DNA of 14,156 nt from an uncultured Lachnospiraceae bacterium. Its GTDB lineage: Bacteria > Bacillota > Clostridia > Lachnospirales > Lachnospiraceae. The translations under genes and the position numbers were made by a program. The stretch spans positions 1 through 14,156 of the forward strand of contig CADBOW010000050.1 in the NCBI GenBank assembly GCA_902796375.1, given 5' to 3'. Position 1 is the first letter of the stretch; every line of letters starts with the position of its first letter. Under the pieces are notes generated by a model that worked only from the letters and a program-made list of their open reading frames with translations, was not told where the DNA came from and ran no database searches. Below are positions 6,961-14,121 of this stretch, one piece after another.

Positions 6961-7959
6961 TCAAAGTCGACGATCCTGAAAAGCGTATTCCTCTTTCTTT
7001 CTCTTGGGAATATCGTATATATCGCGTTAGGATGGCCTTTTTTTCACTTTTTCACCTACGGGGGAAACAAGGCGAAACGTAAGCCGGTGAAAAAAAGAAA
7101 GAAGACAAACCGGGAGCGCTGGTTTGCGCTTCGCCACACCATAGTGAATCATCCCACATACAAATTTGAAAAAGAATATGAGGAGGGAAAGGCGTGGTGC
7201 CTGGCTCAACCCGTGCAGGACTGGAATATCCGGAGTCTGGACGGGATCAAACTGCATGCATCCTATCTGCCGGCAGAGGATCCGAAACGATTTCTGATCC
7301 TGTGCCATGGCTATCGGGGGACCTGGTACGGAAGCATGGGACATATGGCGGAGTTTTTGCATAAAAACCATTGCAGTCTTCTGATGATCGACCAACGCTG
7401 CTGCGGAAAGAGTGAAGGAAAGTACATTACCTTCGGCGCAAAGGAGAAGGGGGATATCGTACTCTGGCTGGAACGACTTCAGGAAATCAATAAGGACAGA
7501 CTTCCGATCTATCTGTACGGACAGTCCATGGGGGCTACTTCCGTTCTTCTCGCCTCCGGTCTGCCGCTTCCCGCTGAAGTGCACGGGATCATAGCCGACT
7601 GCGGATTCTATTCCATGAAACAGCAGTTAAGGGATATCGCTTCCGGATGGTTTCATTTGCATGATATTGAATCACTTCTGTTCAGAGTGGATCTGTTCTG
7701 CAGGATCTTTGCCGGCTTCTCCATGAAGGATACGAAAACGGATATGGCCATGGAGAGAAACCGGCGCCCGGTTCTTTTCTTCCACGGAGCGAGGGATACG
7801 TATGTTCTGCCGGAGAATACCTGTCGGAATTATGAGCTCTGCAGAGCAAAGAAGGAGATGCTGATAGTTCCGAAGGCCAGACATCTATGCTGCTCCTATG
7901 TGGATAAGAAGCTCTATCAGAGGAAGCTGATGGAGTTCTTTGAGAAGTATGATCAGTAA
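6886..7959 (+). CDS. Membrane-anchored alpha/beta hydrolase
   Basis: This 357-residue serine hydrolase has a hydrophobic segment (about 30-57) followed by a very basic stretch (62-77). The catalytic domain has LCHGYRGT (oxyanion loop, 139-146), the nucleophile elbow GQSMG at 212-216 (Ser214), HGARD with Asp304, and ARH with His333, a complete triad. It resembles the YqkD/BEM46-like membrane-linked hydrolases, but the substrate cannot be told. Positive residues after the helix and the N-terminal position suggest a signal anchor; by the positive-inside rule the catalytic domain may be cytoplasmic. The N-terminus is unusual: Met recurs at residues 1, 6, 11, 16 and 21. GAGG 10 bases upstream favours the first ATG. 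It lies 12 bases after the peptidase gene, so the two are probably cotranscribed. It could be linked with the downstream acyl-conjugation genes, but a promoter separates them. Confidence 0.88.
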   Translation: MDLHYMDPKSMDPKSMNRKPMDRKSSKSTILKSVFLFLSLGNIVYIALGWPFFHFFTYGGNKAKRKPVKKRKKTNRERWFALRHTIVNHPTYKFEKEYEEGKAWCLAQPVQDWNIRSLDGIKLHASYLPAEDPKRFLILCHGYRGTWYGSMGHMAEFLHKNHCSLLMIDQRCCGKSEGKYITFGAKEKGDIVLWLERLQEINKDRLPIYLYGQSMGATSVLLASGLPLPAEVHGIIADCGFYSMKQQLRDIASGWFHLHDIESLLFRVDLFCRIFAGFSMKDTKTDMAMERNRRPVLFFHGARDTYVLPENTCRNYELCRAKKEMLIVPKARHLCCSYVDKKLYQRKLMEFFEKYDQ

Positions 7960-7977
7960 ACATTTCATGATGATAAA

Positions 7978-8000
7978 AAACACATTTTCAGAATCTGTTT
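7978..8000. promoter_or_regulatory. Candidate TetR operator upstream of the condensation operon
   Basis: This 23-bp imperfect palindrome has 9 of 11 pairs complementary about a central base. Its right half, AGAATCTGTT (7990-7999), is identical to a half-site in the palindrome over the TetR promoter at 12001-12025. It lies about 50 bases upstream of the predicted -35 of the condensation gene. Assignment to the TetR protein is inference. Confidence 0.45.
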
Positions 8001-8051
8001 GATATGTGTAAGTCAGTTTATGACAAAGTGTTCATTAGGCAGAAAGAGGTA

Positions 8052-8079
8052 TTGATTTTCATTTTATCTGTGATATTCT
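8052..8079 (+). promoter_or_regulatory. Predicted promoter of the condensation/ACP/ligase operon
   Basis: TTGATT (8052-8057) and TATTCT (8074-8079) are 16 bases apart, with TG one base before the -10 (extended -10 form). Both hexamers match at 4 of 6 positions. It is the only reasonable promoter I see in the 176-base gap 7960-8135, which holds no gene. Confidence 0.45.
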
Positions 8080-8135
8080 CTCATTCGACGAAGGGCAAAA
8101 GACCATAGGATAAGGAATGAGGAGGAGAAGCACTC

Positions 8136-9521
8136 ATGAGAAAAGAGTACCCGCTTACCGCAGCGCAGAACATGCATCATCAATGGATCCGGGAGTATAA
8201 GACCCAGCAGGTATCCGGTGTCAGCATCGTAGCATCCCTGAAGGTGGAACTGGATTTCGGTCTGTTGAAGAAATGCATTCAGCTGGAAATGGAACGCTAT
8301 GGATGTCTCCGGTTACGGTTCACCAAGCCGGATGCAAAGGGAAATGTAAAACAGTATCTGGTTAAGAAGGATACCCGGGACATCCCCTTAAAGGATCTTA
8401 CGGGTATGACGCTAAAGGAAGCGGATGATCTGATGCAGCAATGGGCGTATCAGACACTGGACGGAGATAACCGTCCCATGTGTGACATCTACATGATGAA
8501 GCTTCCAGAAGGATATAACGGTTTCTTTATTCATATGGATCATCGTCTGATCGACTCCTGTGGTCTGGTGGTAATGGTAAACGATCTGATGGCGCTTTAC
8601 ACACATTACCGGTTCGGTTCGGAGCATCCCGCAGATCTGGCTGATTTTGAAACTGTCCTGGAGAAGGATCTTGCCAAGGCGAGCAATGAGAGAAGGTTTG
8701 CCAAGGATAAGAAGTTCTGGGACGATCAACTGGACACCCTGGGAGAACCTCTTTACTCCGACATTCAGGGCCCCTCGGTTCTGGAGGCTTCCAGAAAGAA
8801 GCATAAGAAGAAGGATCTTCGTGCTGCAGACATTGAGCGGAAGGAGCTCTTCGTGGCAGTGAAGGATTATATCCTTGAGCCGGAACCCACCAGAGGTTTG
8901 ATCGATTTCTGTCTGAATCATCAGCTTTCCATGACGAATCTGATCCTCCTGGGGATCCGCACCTACCTGTCCAAGGTAAACGGCGGCCAGGAAGACATTA
9001 CCATCGAAAACTTCATATCCAGAAGATCCACACATGATGAGTGGACCTCCGGAGGAAGCCGGACCATCATGTTCCCCTGCCGGACGGTGATCAGCGGGGA
9101 CACGGATTTCATGTCGGCAGCCTATGAGATCCAGAATGTACAGAATCGGATCTACATGCACAGCAATTACGATCCGGAGCTGATCAAGGAGGAAATGAGA
9201 AAGAGGTATAAGACACCGAAGGATACCACCTATGAGAGCTGCTACCTCACCTACCAGCCCCTGCCGGTACGGCCCGAGAATCCGTTCCTGCAGAGCCTGG
9301 AGATGCATAACAGGTGGTTCGCCAACGGCGCGGCAACCAAGAAGATGTACCTTACGGTTTCCCACACGGAGGAGGGTGGTATGAACTTCTCCTATCATTA
9401 TCAGACAGCCAGTCTTGAGGAGCATGACATGGAGCTGCTGTATTATTATATGATGCGGATCCTCTTTATGGGGATCTCAAATCCGGAGCTTACACTGAAT
9501 GAGATCATGGAGAGTGTATAA
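8136..9521 (+). CDS. Stand-alone NRPS condensation-domain-like acyltransferase
   Basis: This 461-residue protein has the length of one condensation domain and no carrier or adenylation part attached. PLTAAQ at 6-11 matches the C1 motif that opens condensation domains. The active-site region is HMDHRLIDSCGL (133-144). Against the family HHxxxDG motif, the second His (His136) and Asp140 are kept, the first His is Asp135 and the Gly is Ser141. RFAKDKKFWDDQL (187-199) resembles the segment after the first subdomain, and SRRS...FPCRTVIS (295-320) sits where motif C5 is expected. Such enzymes pass a carrier-bound acyl group to an amine or hydroxyl, including PapA-type ester formers. AGGAGGAG 8 bases before ATG sets the start. 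Next genes are a free acyl carrier and an acyl ligase, supplying the activated donor. Product unknown. Confidence 0.82.
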   Translation: MRKEYPLTAAQNMHHQWIREYKTQQVSGVSIVASLKVELDFGLLKKCIQLEMERYGCLRLRFTKPDAKGNVKQYLVKKDTRDIPLKDLTGMTLKEADDLMQQWAYQTLDGDNRPMCDIYMMKLPEGYNGFFIHMDHRLIDSCGLVVMVNDLMALYTHYRFGSEHPADLADFETVLEKDLAKASNERRFAKDKKFWDDQLDTLGEPLYSDIQGPSVLEASRKKHKKKDLRAADIERKELFVAVKDYILEPEPTRGLIDFCLNHQLSMTNLILLGIRTYLSKVNGGQEDITIENFISRRSTHDEWTSGGSRTIMFPCRTVISGDTDFMSAAYEIQNVQNRIYMHSNYDPELIKEEMRKRYKTPKDTTYESCYLTYQPLPVRPENPFLQSLEMHNRWFANGAATKKMYLTVSHTEEGGMNFSYHYQTASLEEHDMELLYYYMMRILFMGISNPELTLNEIMESV

Positions 9522-9595
9522 ACAGTTCCGATGAATGAAGGATCACAAACAGATCAGAGAAAAGAAAGATTGAATCAATAAGGAGAGAATGAATC

Positions 9596-9838
9596 ATGGG
9601 TATGGATAAGGTAATGCAGTTTAAGAAGATCGTAGCACAGTATACGGATGTGGCTGTTGAGGATATGACGGATGATATGAGGTTCCGCGAGGACCTGGGC
9701 TTCAGCTCACTGGACTTTATGTCCTTCATGGGTGAGCTGGAGGATACCTTCGATGTGGAACTTGAGCAGGAAAATGCCGCACAGGTTCGTACCATCGGTG
9801 ACGCGCTGGAAATGATGAACAAGATGATGGAGGCGTAA
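9596..9838 (+). CDS. Acyl carrier protein (free-standing)
   Basis: This 80-residue acidic carrier protein has DLGFSSLDFM at 33-42 matching the ACP/PCP signature LGxxSL. Ser38 is the expected attachment site for the 4'-phosphopantetheine arm. It holds an acyl group as a thioester between the ligase and the condensation enzyme. The carrier-like helix pattern fills the whole length and nothing else is attached. AGGAG upstream supports ATG 9596; ATG 9602 is a close alternative. The gene starts 74 bases after the condensation gene and ends 1 base before the ligase start, with the GGAGG for the ligase inside its last codons, so ACP and ligase should be translationally coupled. No phosphopantetheinyl transferase is present in the window, so activation must come from elsewhere. 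It is unlikely to be the main fatty-acid AcpP, given this context. Confidence 0.93.
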   Translation: MGMDKVMQFKKIVAQYTDVAVEDMTDDMRFREDLGFSSLDFMSFMGELEDTFDVELEQENAAQVRTIGDALEMMNKMMEA

Positions 9839-9839
9839 G

Positions 9840-11366
9840 ATGGGAACGATAGGAGAAATCTGGAGTGCAGCTGAGTCAGACTATGCATCGCTTCCCGCAG
9901 TTCGCTGGCTTGAAAAGAAGGAGATCCGGGAAAGAAGCTATAAGGAACTGGGTGAGGGGATTGCGGCGATCCGAAGCGGACTGGCATCCGAGGGCTTTCA
10001 CGGTGCACATATTGCGCTGATCGGAACAGCTTCCGTCAGCTGGATCGAATCGTATCTCAGCATCACCACCGGTGACAATACCGCAGTTCCGCTGGATGCG
10101 GGACTTCCTGCGGAGGAGCTTCTGGAGCTTCTGAACCGTGCGGATGCGGAGGCGTTATTCCTGATCCCCAAGGCGAAGGCACTGATCCCTGCAGTTCGGG
10201 CGAACTGCCCCAAGGTACGGAAGATCTGGCTTCTGCAGGAGGAAGCAGAGGAAGGTATGGAAACCGTTGCAGATCTGAAGGCGGTAGGAAATACAGGCGA
10301 AGCAGTGACACCGGCAGGGAAGGATGAGATTGCGACCATCATCTACACCTCCGGAACCACAGGTAAGAGCAAGGGCGTTATGCTGACACAGAACAACCTG
10401 GCAGAAAATGTGGCAAATGTTGCTTTCACTTCAGAGCCGGGAACCGTTCTTCTCAGTGTTCTTCCGGTACACCACGCATTCTGTCTGGTAATGGACTGGC
10501 TGAAGGGCTTTTCACTGGGATCTGTGGTCTGCATCAATGACAGCTTTATGCATATGATCCGTAATATGGGAATCTTCAAGCCGCAGGTTATGCTGATGGT
10601 TCCGCTCATGATCGAAACCATATACAAGAGACTGTCCGTTGCGGATCCTTCGGTTCCGGCAGCTGCCCTGGCAGAGCAGATCTTCGGCGGAAATCTCCGG
10701 ATCATTTTCACCGGAGGTGCCCATCTGGATCCCTTCTATATTGAGAAGCTGAAGCCCTTCGGCATCAGTGTTCTGGAGGGATATGGCATGTCCGAGTGCT
10801 CTCCGGTCATCAGCAGCAACAATCCGGATGACTGTAAGCCGGGTTCCATAGGACGGCCGCTTAAGAATGCCGAGATCAGCTTTGAAAACGGTGAGATCCT
10901 GGTGAAGGGCAGCAGTGTCATGAAGGGTTATTACAAGCTGCCCGAGGAGACCGCAGAAGCCCTGAAAGACGGATGGCTGCATACAGGAGACAAGGGATAT
11001 CTTGATGAGGATGGGTTCCTCTTTATCAACGGACGTGTGAAGAATCTGATCATCCTGTCCAACGGAGAGAACATTTCTCCGGAGGAGATCGAAGGAAAGC
11101 TTGCGCTTGCACCGCTGGTGGGAGAGATCATTGTGACCGGTGAGAATAACGGACTTACTGCAAGGATCTTCCCGGATCAGGATGTGATCAAAATGAAGGG
11201 ACTGACGGAGGAACAGGTGAAGGCAGGACTGCAGGAAATGGTGGATACCTTTAATGACAGCCAGCCTACGTATCGTCAGATCACCGGTCTTGTAGTAAGA
11301 AAGAATCCGTTCATTCGAAATGCCACCGGCAAGATCAAACGAACGGATGCTGAAATAGACGGATAA
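9840..11366 (+). CDS. AMP-forming acyl-CoA/acyl-ACP ligase
   Basis: This 508-residue member of the ANL (adenylate-forming) superfamily activates a carboxylic acid with ATP and then forms a thioester. Motifs run in order: P-loop YTSGTTGKSKG (169-179), PVHHAF (209-214), TGGAHL (291-296), GYGMSEC (314-320), GWLHTGD (378-384), GRVKNLIILSNGENISPEEIE (398-418, written here as the family A8 hinge) and NATGKIKR (494-501) with the catalytic Lys498. GYG(M/L)SEC and the A8 wording fit fatty-acid or similar acyl ligases better than amino-acid adenylation domains. The free ACP immediately upstream suggests loading onto that carrier rather than CoA. No condensation or carrier domain is fused. GGAGG 6 bases before ATG supports the start. 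Preferred acid is not readable from the sequence. Confidence 0.92.
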   Translation: MGTIGEIWSAAESDYASLPAVRWLEKKEIRERSYKELGEGIAAIRSGLASEGFHGAHIALIGTASVSWIESYLSITTGDNTAVPLDAGLPAEELLELLNRADAEALFLIPKAKALIPAVRANCPKVRKIWLLQEEAEEGMETVADLKAVGNTGEAVTPAGKDEIATIIYTSGTTGKSKGVMLTQNNLAENVANVAFTSEPGTVLLSVLPVHHAFCLVMDWLKGFSLGSVVCINDSFMHMIRNMGIFKPQVMLMVPLMIETIYKRLSVADPSVPAAALAEQIFGGNLRIIFTGGAHLDPFYIEKLKPFGISVLEGYGMSECSPVISSNNPDDCKPGSIGRPLKNAEISFENGEILVKGSSVMKGYYKLPEETAEALKDGWLHTGDKGYLDEDGFLFINGRVKNLIILSNGENISPEEIEGKLALAPLVGEIIVTGENNGLTARIFPDQDVIKMKGLTEEQVKAGLQEMVDTFNDSQPTYRQITGLVVRKNPFIRNATGKIKRTDAEIDG

Positions 11367-11389
11367 ATCCGGTCATCCTTTTGGGAATA

Positions 11390-11965
11390 TCAGATTGACA
11401 GATGCGGAAGGATTCCGGTCATAAAGATTTGAGACAGGATATCGGCAACATCTTCGGCGGGGGTCTGAAAGGCCTCCGCTATCCATTTGTGGAGAATACC
11501 GATGGTTCCGCCGATGGTTCCTGCTATGTAAAATGGAAATGCCACCCGCTGCCGTTCTCCGGTGGCAGTGGTATGGGTGATCTCCGATACATAATGATGG
11601 AACATGAGGATCGCCTTCTCAAAGAAGGCATCTCCGCGTGGGGATTGCAGAAGATGTGCCAGGAAGGGGTTTTTCTTCGTGTAGTTGCATATGGCCAGAA
11701 AGTAGGAGCGGCACATGTCACGGTCATTCTTCGGGTGGAAGCTTTCCATTAAGGAAAAAATATCCTTTATGGTCTTATCCTCGGCTGCAGTCATCAGCGC
11801 GGGGATATTTTCATAGTGATTATAAAATGTACTTCTTACCACACCCGCCTTCTTGATCACATCGGCTACTGTGATCTTCTCCGGGGGTTTCTCCTTCAGC
11901 AGCAGAAAGAAGGCGTCAAAAATGGCTTCTTCAGCAGTGCTGTATCGTTCATCCGATTCGTTCAT
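11390..11965 (-). CDS. TetR family transcriptional regulator
   Basis: This 191-residue repressor-type protein has an N-terminal helix-turn-helix of the TetR family, about residues 30-56. It contains ITVADVIKKAGVVRSTFYNHY, in which the AGV-RSTFYNHY recognition portion is characteristic. The remaining 130 residues are helical and probably bind a ligand and dimerise. The start chosen is ATG 11965, with AGGGAG 8 bases before it; the frame also allows ATG 11983, but that has no comparable ribosome site. It is convergent with the acyl ligase gene, leaving only 23 bases between stop codons. A palindrome covering its own promoter suggests autoregulation, and the related palindrome at 7978-8000 suggests it also controls the condensation/ACP/ligase operon. 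The inducer may be an acyl compound related to the pathway, but that is a guess. Confidence 0.93.
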   Translation of the reverse strand: MNESDERYSTAEEAIFDAFFLLLKEKPPEKITVADVIKKAGVVRSTFYNHYENIPALMTAAEDKTIKDIFSLMESFHPKNDRDMCRSYFLAICNYTKKNPFLAHLLQSPRGDAFFEKAILMFHHYVSEITHTTATGERQRVAFPFYIAGTIGGTIGILHKWIAEAFQTPAEDVADILSQIFMTGILPHLSI

Positions 11966-11996
11966 ATATGGATCTCCCTTCATCGGTGTTTGGAAT

Positions 11997-12026
11997 ATTA
12001 TAACAGATTCTCCGAAAAACTGTTAG
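11997..12026 (-). promoter_or_regulatory. Predicted promoter of the TetR gene
   Basis: On the minus strand a perfect TATAAT (11997-12002) follows CTAACA (12021-12026, 4 of 6 to consensus) with an 18-base spacer. The start codon is about 32 bases downstream. The whole element overlaps the palindrome at 12001-12025. Confidence 0.55.
12001..12025. promoter_or_regulatory. Candidate TetR operator (25-bp palindrome)
   Basis: The outer arms TAACAG (12001-12006) and CTGTTA (12020-12025) are perfectly complementary, and 10 of 12 pairs match over the full 25 bases about a central C. It spans the -35 to -10 region of the TetR promoter, the classic place for an autoregulatory operator. The minus-strand half-site AGAATCTGTT recurs at 7990-7999. 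Confidence 0.6.
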
Positions 12027-12067
12027 TCTTTGTGGGATGTGACAGAAAAGAATCGTCATATCGTAAA

Positions 12068-12097
12068 TTGACAGCAAAGCGGAATGCCCCGTATAAT
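12068..12097 (+). promoter_or_regulatory. Consensus promoter of the secreted repeat protein gene
   Basis: TTGACA (12068-12073) and TATAAT (12092-12097) are both perfect, with an 18-base spacer. A strong AGGAGGG (12121-12127) lies 9 bases before ATG 12137. Strong constitutive expression is expected. Confidence 0.75.
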
Positions 12098-12136
12098 ATG
12101 AGTGTAGCTGAAAGATAATAAGGAGGGATACGCTAT

Positions 12137-13099
12137 ATGAAAAAGATGAAGAAAAGATGCCTGGGAGGGATCCTTGCGCTGTTTATGGTATTGTCAATGG
12201 TGCTGATTCCGGAGTTTTCTTCGGAAGCATCAAATAACACCATAGGAATGTTAAAGAATAGGATTGAATCATCCATCGGAGATACTACTTATTTTCACTA
12301 TTTATACGCTCCGAGTGCAACTACGAGTAAGGTGATCGCCACCATCAAATCCAATAAAACCGGAGAGACAAAGACATCAACCATGTATTCCTACGGAAAG
12401 ACGGATTTCGCGTATGTTCGTGTAGATATCCTTCTGACCGGAACCTATACGCTTACCCTGCAGGAACAGGTGGTGAATTCCTCCGGCGAATGGGTGAACG
12501 GGCCGGGACATGCCACTGCAACGGTTACCGTTGGGGCGAAGAAGACCGGCTGGGCCAAGACAAACGGCGAATGGTGCTATTACAACAACAGCGGAAAGCG
12601 CCAGTATGAATGGCAGAACGTTAACGGAAAATGGTACTATCTGGATCCGTTCTTCGGCGGCATGTATACCGACTGGAAGGTGATCGACAATTATACATAT
12701 TATTTCACAAAGTCCGGAGCGGCAGCCACAGGCTGGAAGAAGATCAGCGGAAAATGGTATTACTTTAACACCGGTTGCAAGATGGTGACCGGAAAGAAGA
12801 AGATCAATGGGAAGTATTATTATTTCGGATCCAACGGCGTGATGCTGAAGAACTGGCAGACCATCAATAATAAGAAGTATTATTTCGGAAAAGACGGTGT
12901 GATGCGGACCGGATGGCAGAAAATCTCCGGAAAGCGGTTCCATTTCACGGCCAAGGGCGTTATGCAGACCGGTTGGAAGAAGCTCTCCGGCAAATGGTAT
13001 TATTTCAAGAGGAACGGAGTGGCAGCCACCGGAAAGCTGAAGATCGGAAAGAAGGTTTACAAATTTACCAAGACCGGCGTATGTAAAAACAGAAAGTAG
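12137..13099 (+). CDS. Secreted protein with cell-wall/glucan-binding repeats
   Basis: This 320-residue exported protein has a signal peptide: a basic start MKKMKKR, a hydrophobic core at about 9-24 and likely cleavage around 31 (after SSEA). Residues 32-133 form a small domain with alternating strands (for example TGTYTLTLQEQ, 101-111) that I do not recognise; it could be immunoglobulin-like. Residues 138-318 are nine repeats of about 20 residues, typically TGWKKISGKWYYFNxxGxM. These are the aromatic repeats of the choline-binding/glucan-binding (CW_binding_1) type that attach proteins to wall teichoic acid, choline or glucans. No catalytic domain is visible. The last repeat is basic and ends the protein. 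A consensus promoter and strong ribosome site imply high expression. It is convergent with the PHP phosphatase gene, 18 bases apart. Confidence 0.9.
   Translation: MKKMKKRCLGGILALFMVLSMVLIPEFSSEASNNTIGMLKNRIESSIGDTTYFHYLYAPSATTSKVIATIKSNKTGETKTSTMYSYGKTDFAYVRVDILLTGTYTLTLQEQVVNSSGEWVNGPGHATATVTVGAKKTGWAKTNGEWCYYNNSGKRQYEWQNVNGKWYYLDPFFGGMYTDWKVIDNYTYYFTKSGAAATGWKKISGKWYYFNTGCKMVTGKKKINGKYYYFGSNGVMLKNWQTINNKKYYFGKDGVMRTGWQKISGKRFHFTAKGVMQTGWKKLSGKWYYFKRNGVAATGKLKIGKKVYKFTKTGVCKNRK
12548..13090 (+). repeat. Nine ~60-bp units encoding wall-binding repeats
   Basis: Units begin at the (G/E/D/N)W or GK positions 138, 158, 179, 199, 219, 239, 259, 279 and 299 of the protein, so the period is 60 bases with one 63-base step. 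The DNA words for KWYYF and KYYYF recur, but the units are diverged rather than identical. Confidence 0.8.
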
Positions 13100-13117
13100 T
13101 GAGGTCCGCTTCCTTAT

Positions 13118-13927
13118 TTAAAATGAATGGAAGGAGATCTTCCTCCGGTCATAGGTACAATAGGCTGTAAAGCCCAGAGAACGAAGCATATCGGCTGTGT
13201 CTGAAAAGGCATGGCCGATATGTTTTGTATCATGACTGTCACTGCCGAAGGTGATGATCTCGCCGCCCATTTCCCTGTATAGCTTCAGCAGCTCCGGGTG
13301 AGGATGGGCGAAATCCATCCCACGGTACAGGGAGCCGGTATTTACCTCGATGCCTTTTCCGGTATCCAGGAGCCGGCGGAAGATGGCTTCGAAGATATCC
13401 ATATAATCCCGGATATCATAATTCTCAGCCTTCGTCGGACCGTACCGGACAATATAATCCAGATGTCCGTACACATCGAAGTCCGTAAAATGCTCCACGG
13501 TGTAGAGGATCTCTTCGAAATATCTGCGGTATCCGCCTTTTTCACCCCATTTTTCAAAATAGGCGGGGTAGTAGGGATCAAATCCGTCCACCACATGAGT
13601 GGAACAGATTATGAAATCAAGACAGGGGTAGCGGGAGGAAAAGTCGGACATGGCCTCACAGGTGGAGGGCATCAGTCCCTGTTCGATCCCGATCTTCAGA
13701 TTAAAGTCAGGGGACAGCTCCTCCTTCAGAGCCTGAAGCGTGGCAAAATACCGGTCAAAGTCCAGCTTGAAGTCGTACTCGGCGATGCCCGGCGGAAAAT
13801 CATGGTCGTAATGATCGGTAATACAGATTTCATTTATCCCTTTTGCTCTGGCGGATGCGATCACATCCCTTATGGGTGTAGTGCAATCTGAGGAGAATTC
13901 GGTGTGAAGATGATAATCCGGATACAT
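13118..13927 (-). CDS. PHP-domain histidinol-phosphatase family protein
   Basis: This 269-residue metal-dependent phosphoesterase is of the PHP superfamily, closest in style to HisJ/HisK-type histidinol-phosphatases, which make histidinol in histidine synthesis. The metal ligands are in place: HLH at 6-8, TDHYDHD at 37-43, Glu82 in GIEQG, His111 in CSTH, His155 in YGHLDY, and Asp230/His232 in FGSDSHD. The length fits the family. Cytosolic, no signal peptide. AAGGGG 7 bases upstream supports the ATG. No other histidine gene is nearby, so its role could be histidinol-phosphate hydrolysis or action on another phosphate ester. It has its own promoter, divergent from gap. Confidence 0.88.
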   Translation of the reverse strand: MYPDYHLHTEFSSDCTTPIRDVIASARAKGINEICITDHYDHDFPPGIAEYDFKLDFDRYFATLQALKEELSPDFNLKIGIEQGLMPSTCEAMSDFSSRYPCLDFIICSTHVVDGFDPYYPAYFEKWGEKGGYRRYFEEILYTVEHFTDFDVYGHLDYIVRYGPTKAENYDIRDYMDIFEAIFRRLLDTGKGIEVNTGSLYRGMDFAHPHPELLKLYREMGGEIITFGSDSHDTKHIGHAFSDTADMLRSLGFTAYCTYDRRKISFHSF

Positions 13928-13973
13928 GTCCTGCCCCTTTCCTGTGTCGGTTTCTTCTATTATTCTATGCTAG

Positions 13974-14002
13974 ATTATAGATTTTTCACCACGAAATATC
14001 AA
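13974..14002 (-). promoter_or_regulatory. Predicted promoter of the PHP phosphatase gene
   Basis: On the minus strand TTGATA (13997-14002) and a perfect TATAAT (13974-13979) are 17 bases apart, about 46 bases before the start codon. The -35 matches at 5 of 6 positions. Confidence 0.65.
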
Positions 14003-14039
14003 GTGGATGTGACTATATGAAAAAACTGTGAAATCGCAC

Positions 14040-14068
14040 TTGAAATATACCCCTAAAAAAGGTATTAT
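14040..14068 (+). promoter_or_regulatory. Predicted promoter of gap
   Basis: TTGAAA (14040-14045) and TATTAT (14063-14068) are 17 bases apart, each 5 of 6 to consensus. An overlapping TATAAT at 14066-14071 has a longer spacer (20). The 194-base interval 13928-14121 holds this and the divergent phosphatase promoter, and no gene. Confidence 0.6.
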
Positions 14069-14121
14069 AATTCTATGTGAGTGATACGTTCACAAAGTAT
14101 ATTTCTAGGAGGAAATGACAA

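Noticed and set aside
8412..9425. 337-residue minus-strand open frame across the condensation gene
   Set aside because: Antisense shadow, with no ribosome site or recognisable motif.
9547..9554. AACAGAT half-site between the condensation and ACP genes
   Set aside because: Only one short arm matches the candidate TetR operator and there is no symmetric partner.
11367..11389. Possible bidirectional terminator between the ligase and TetR genes
   Set aside because: No stable stem with a T-run is visible in the 23 bases.
11966..11983. Upstream ATG of the TetR gene
   Set aside because: It lacks a ribosome site, while AGGGAG between the two ATGs is well placed for the second one.
13982..14025. 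Inverted TTTTTCA / TGAAAAA arms between the phosphatase and gap promoters
   Set aside because: The arms are A/T-rich and 30 bases apart; chance is likely and no known operator form is matched.
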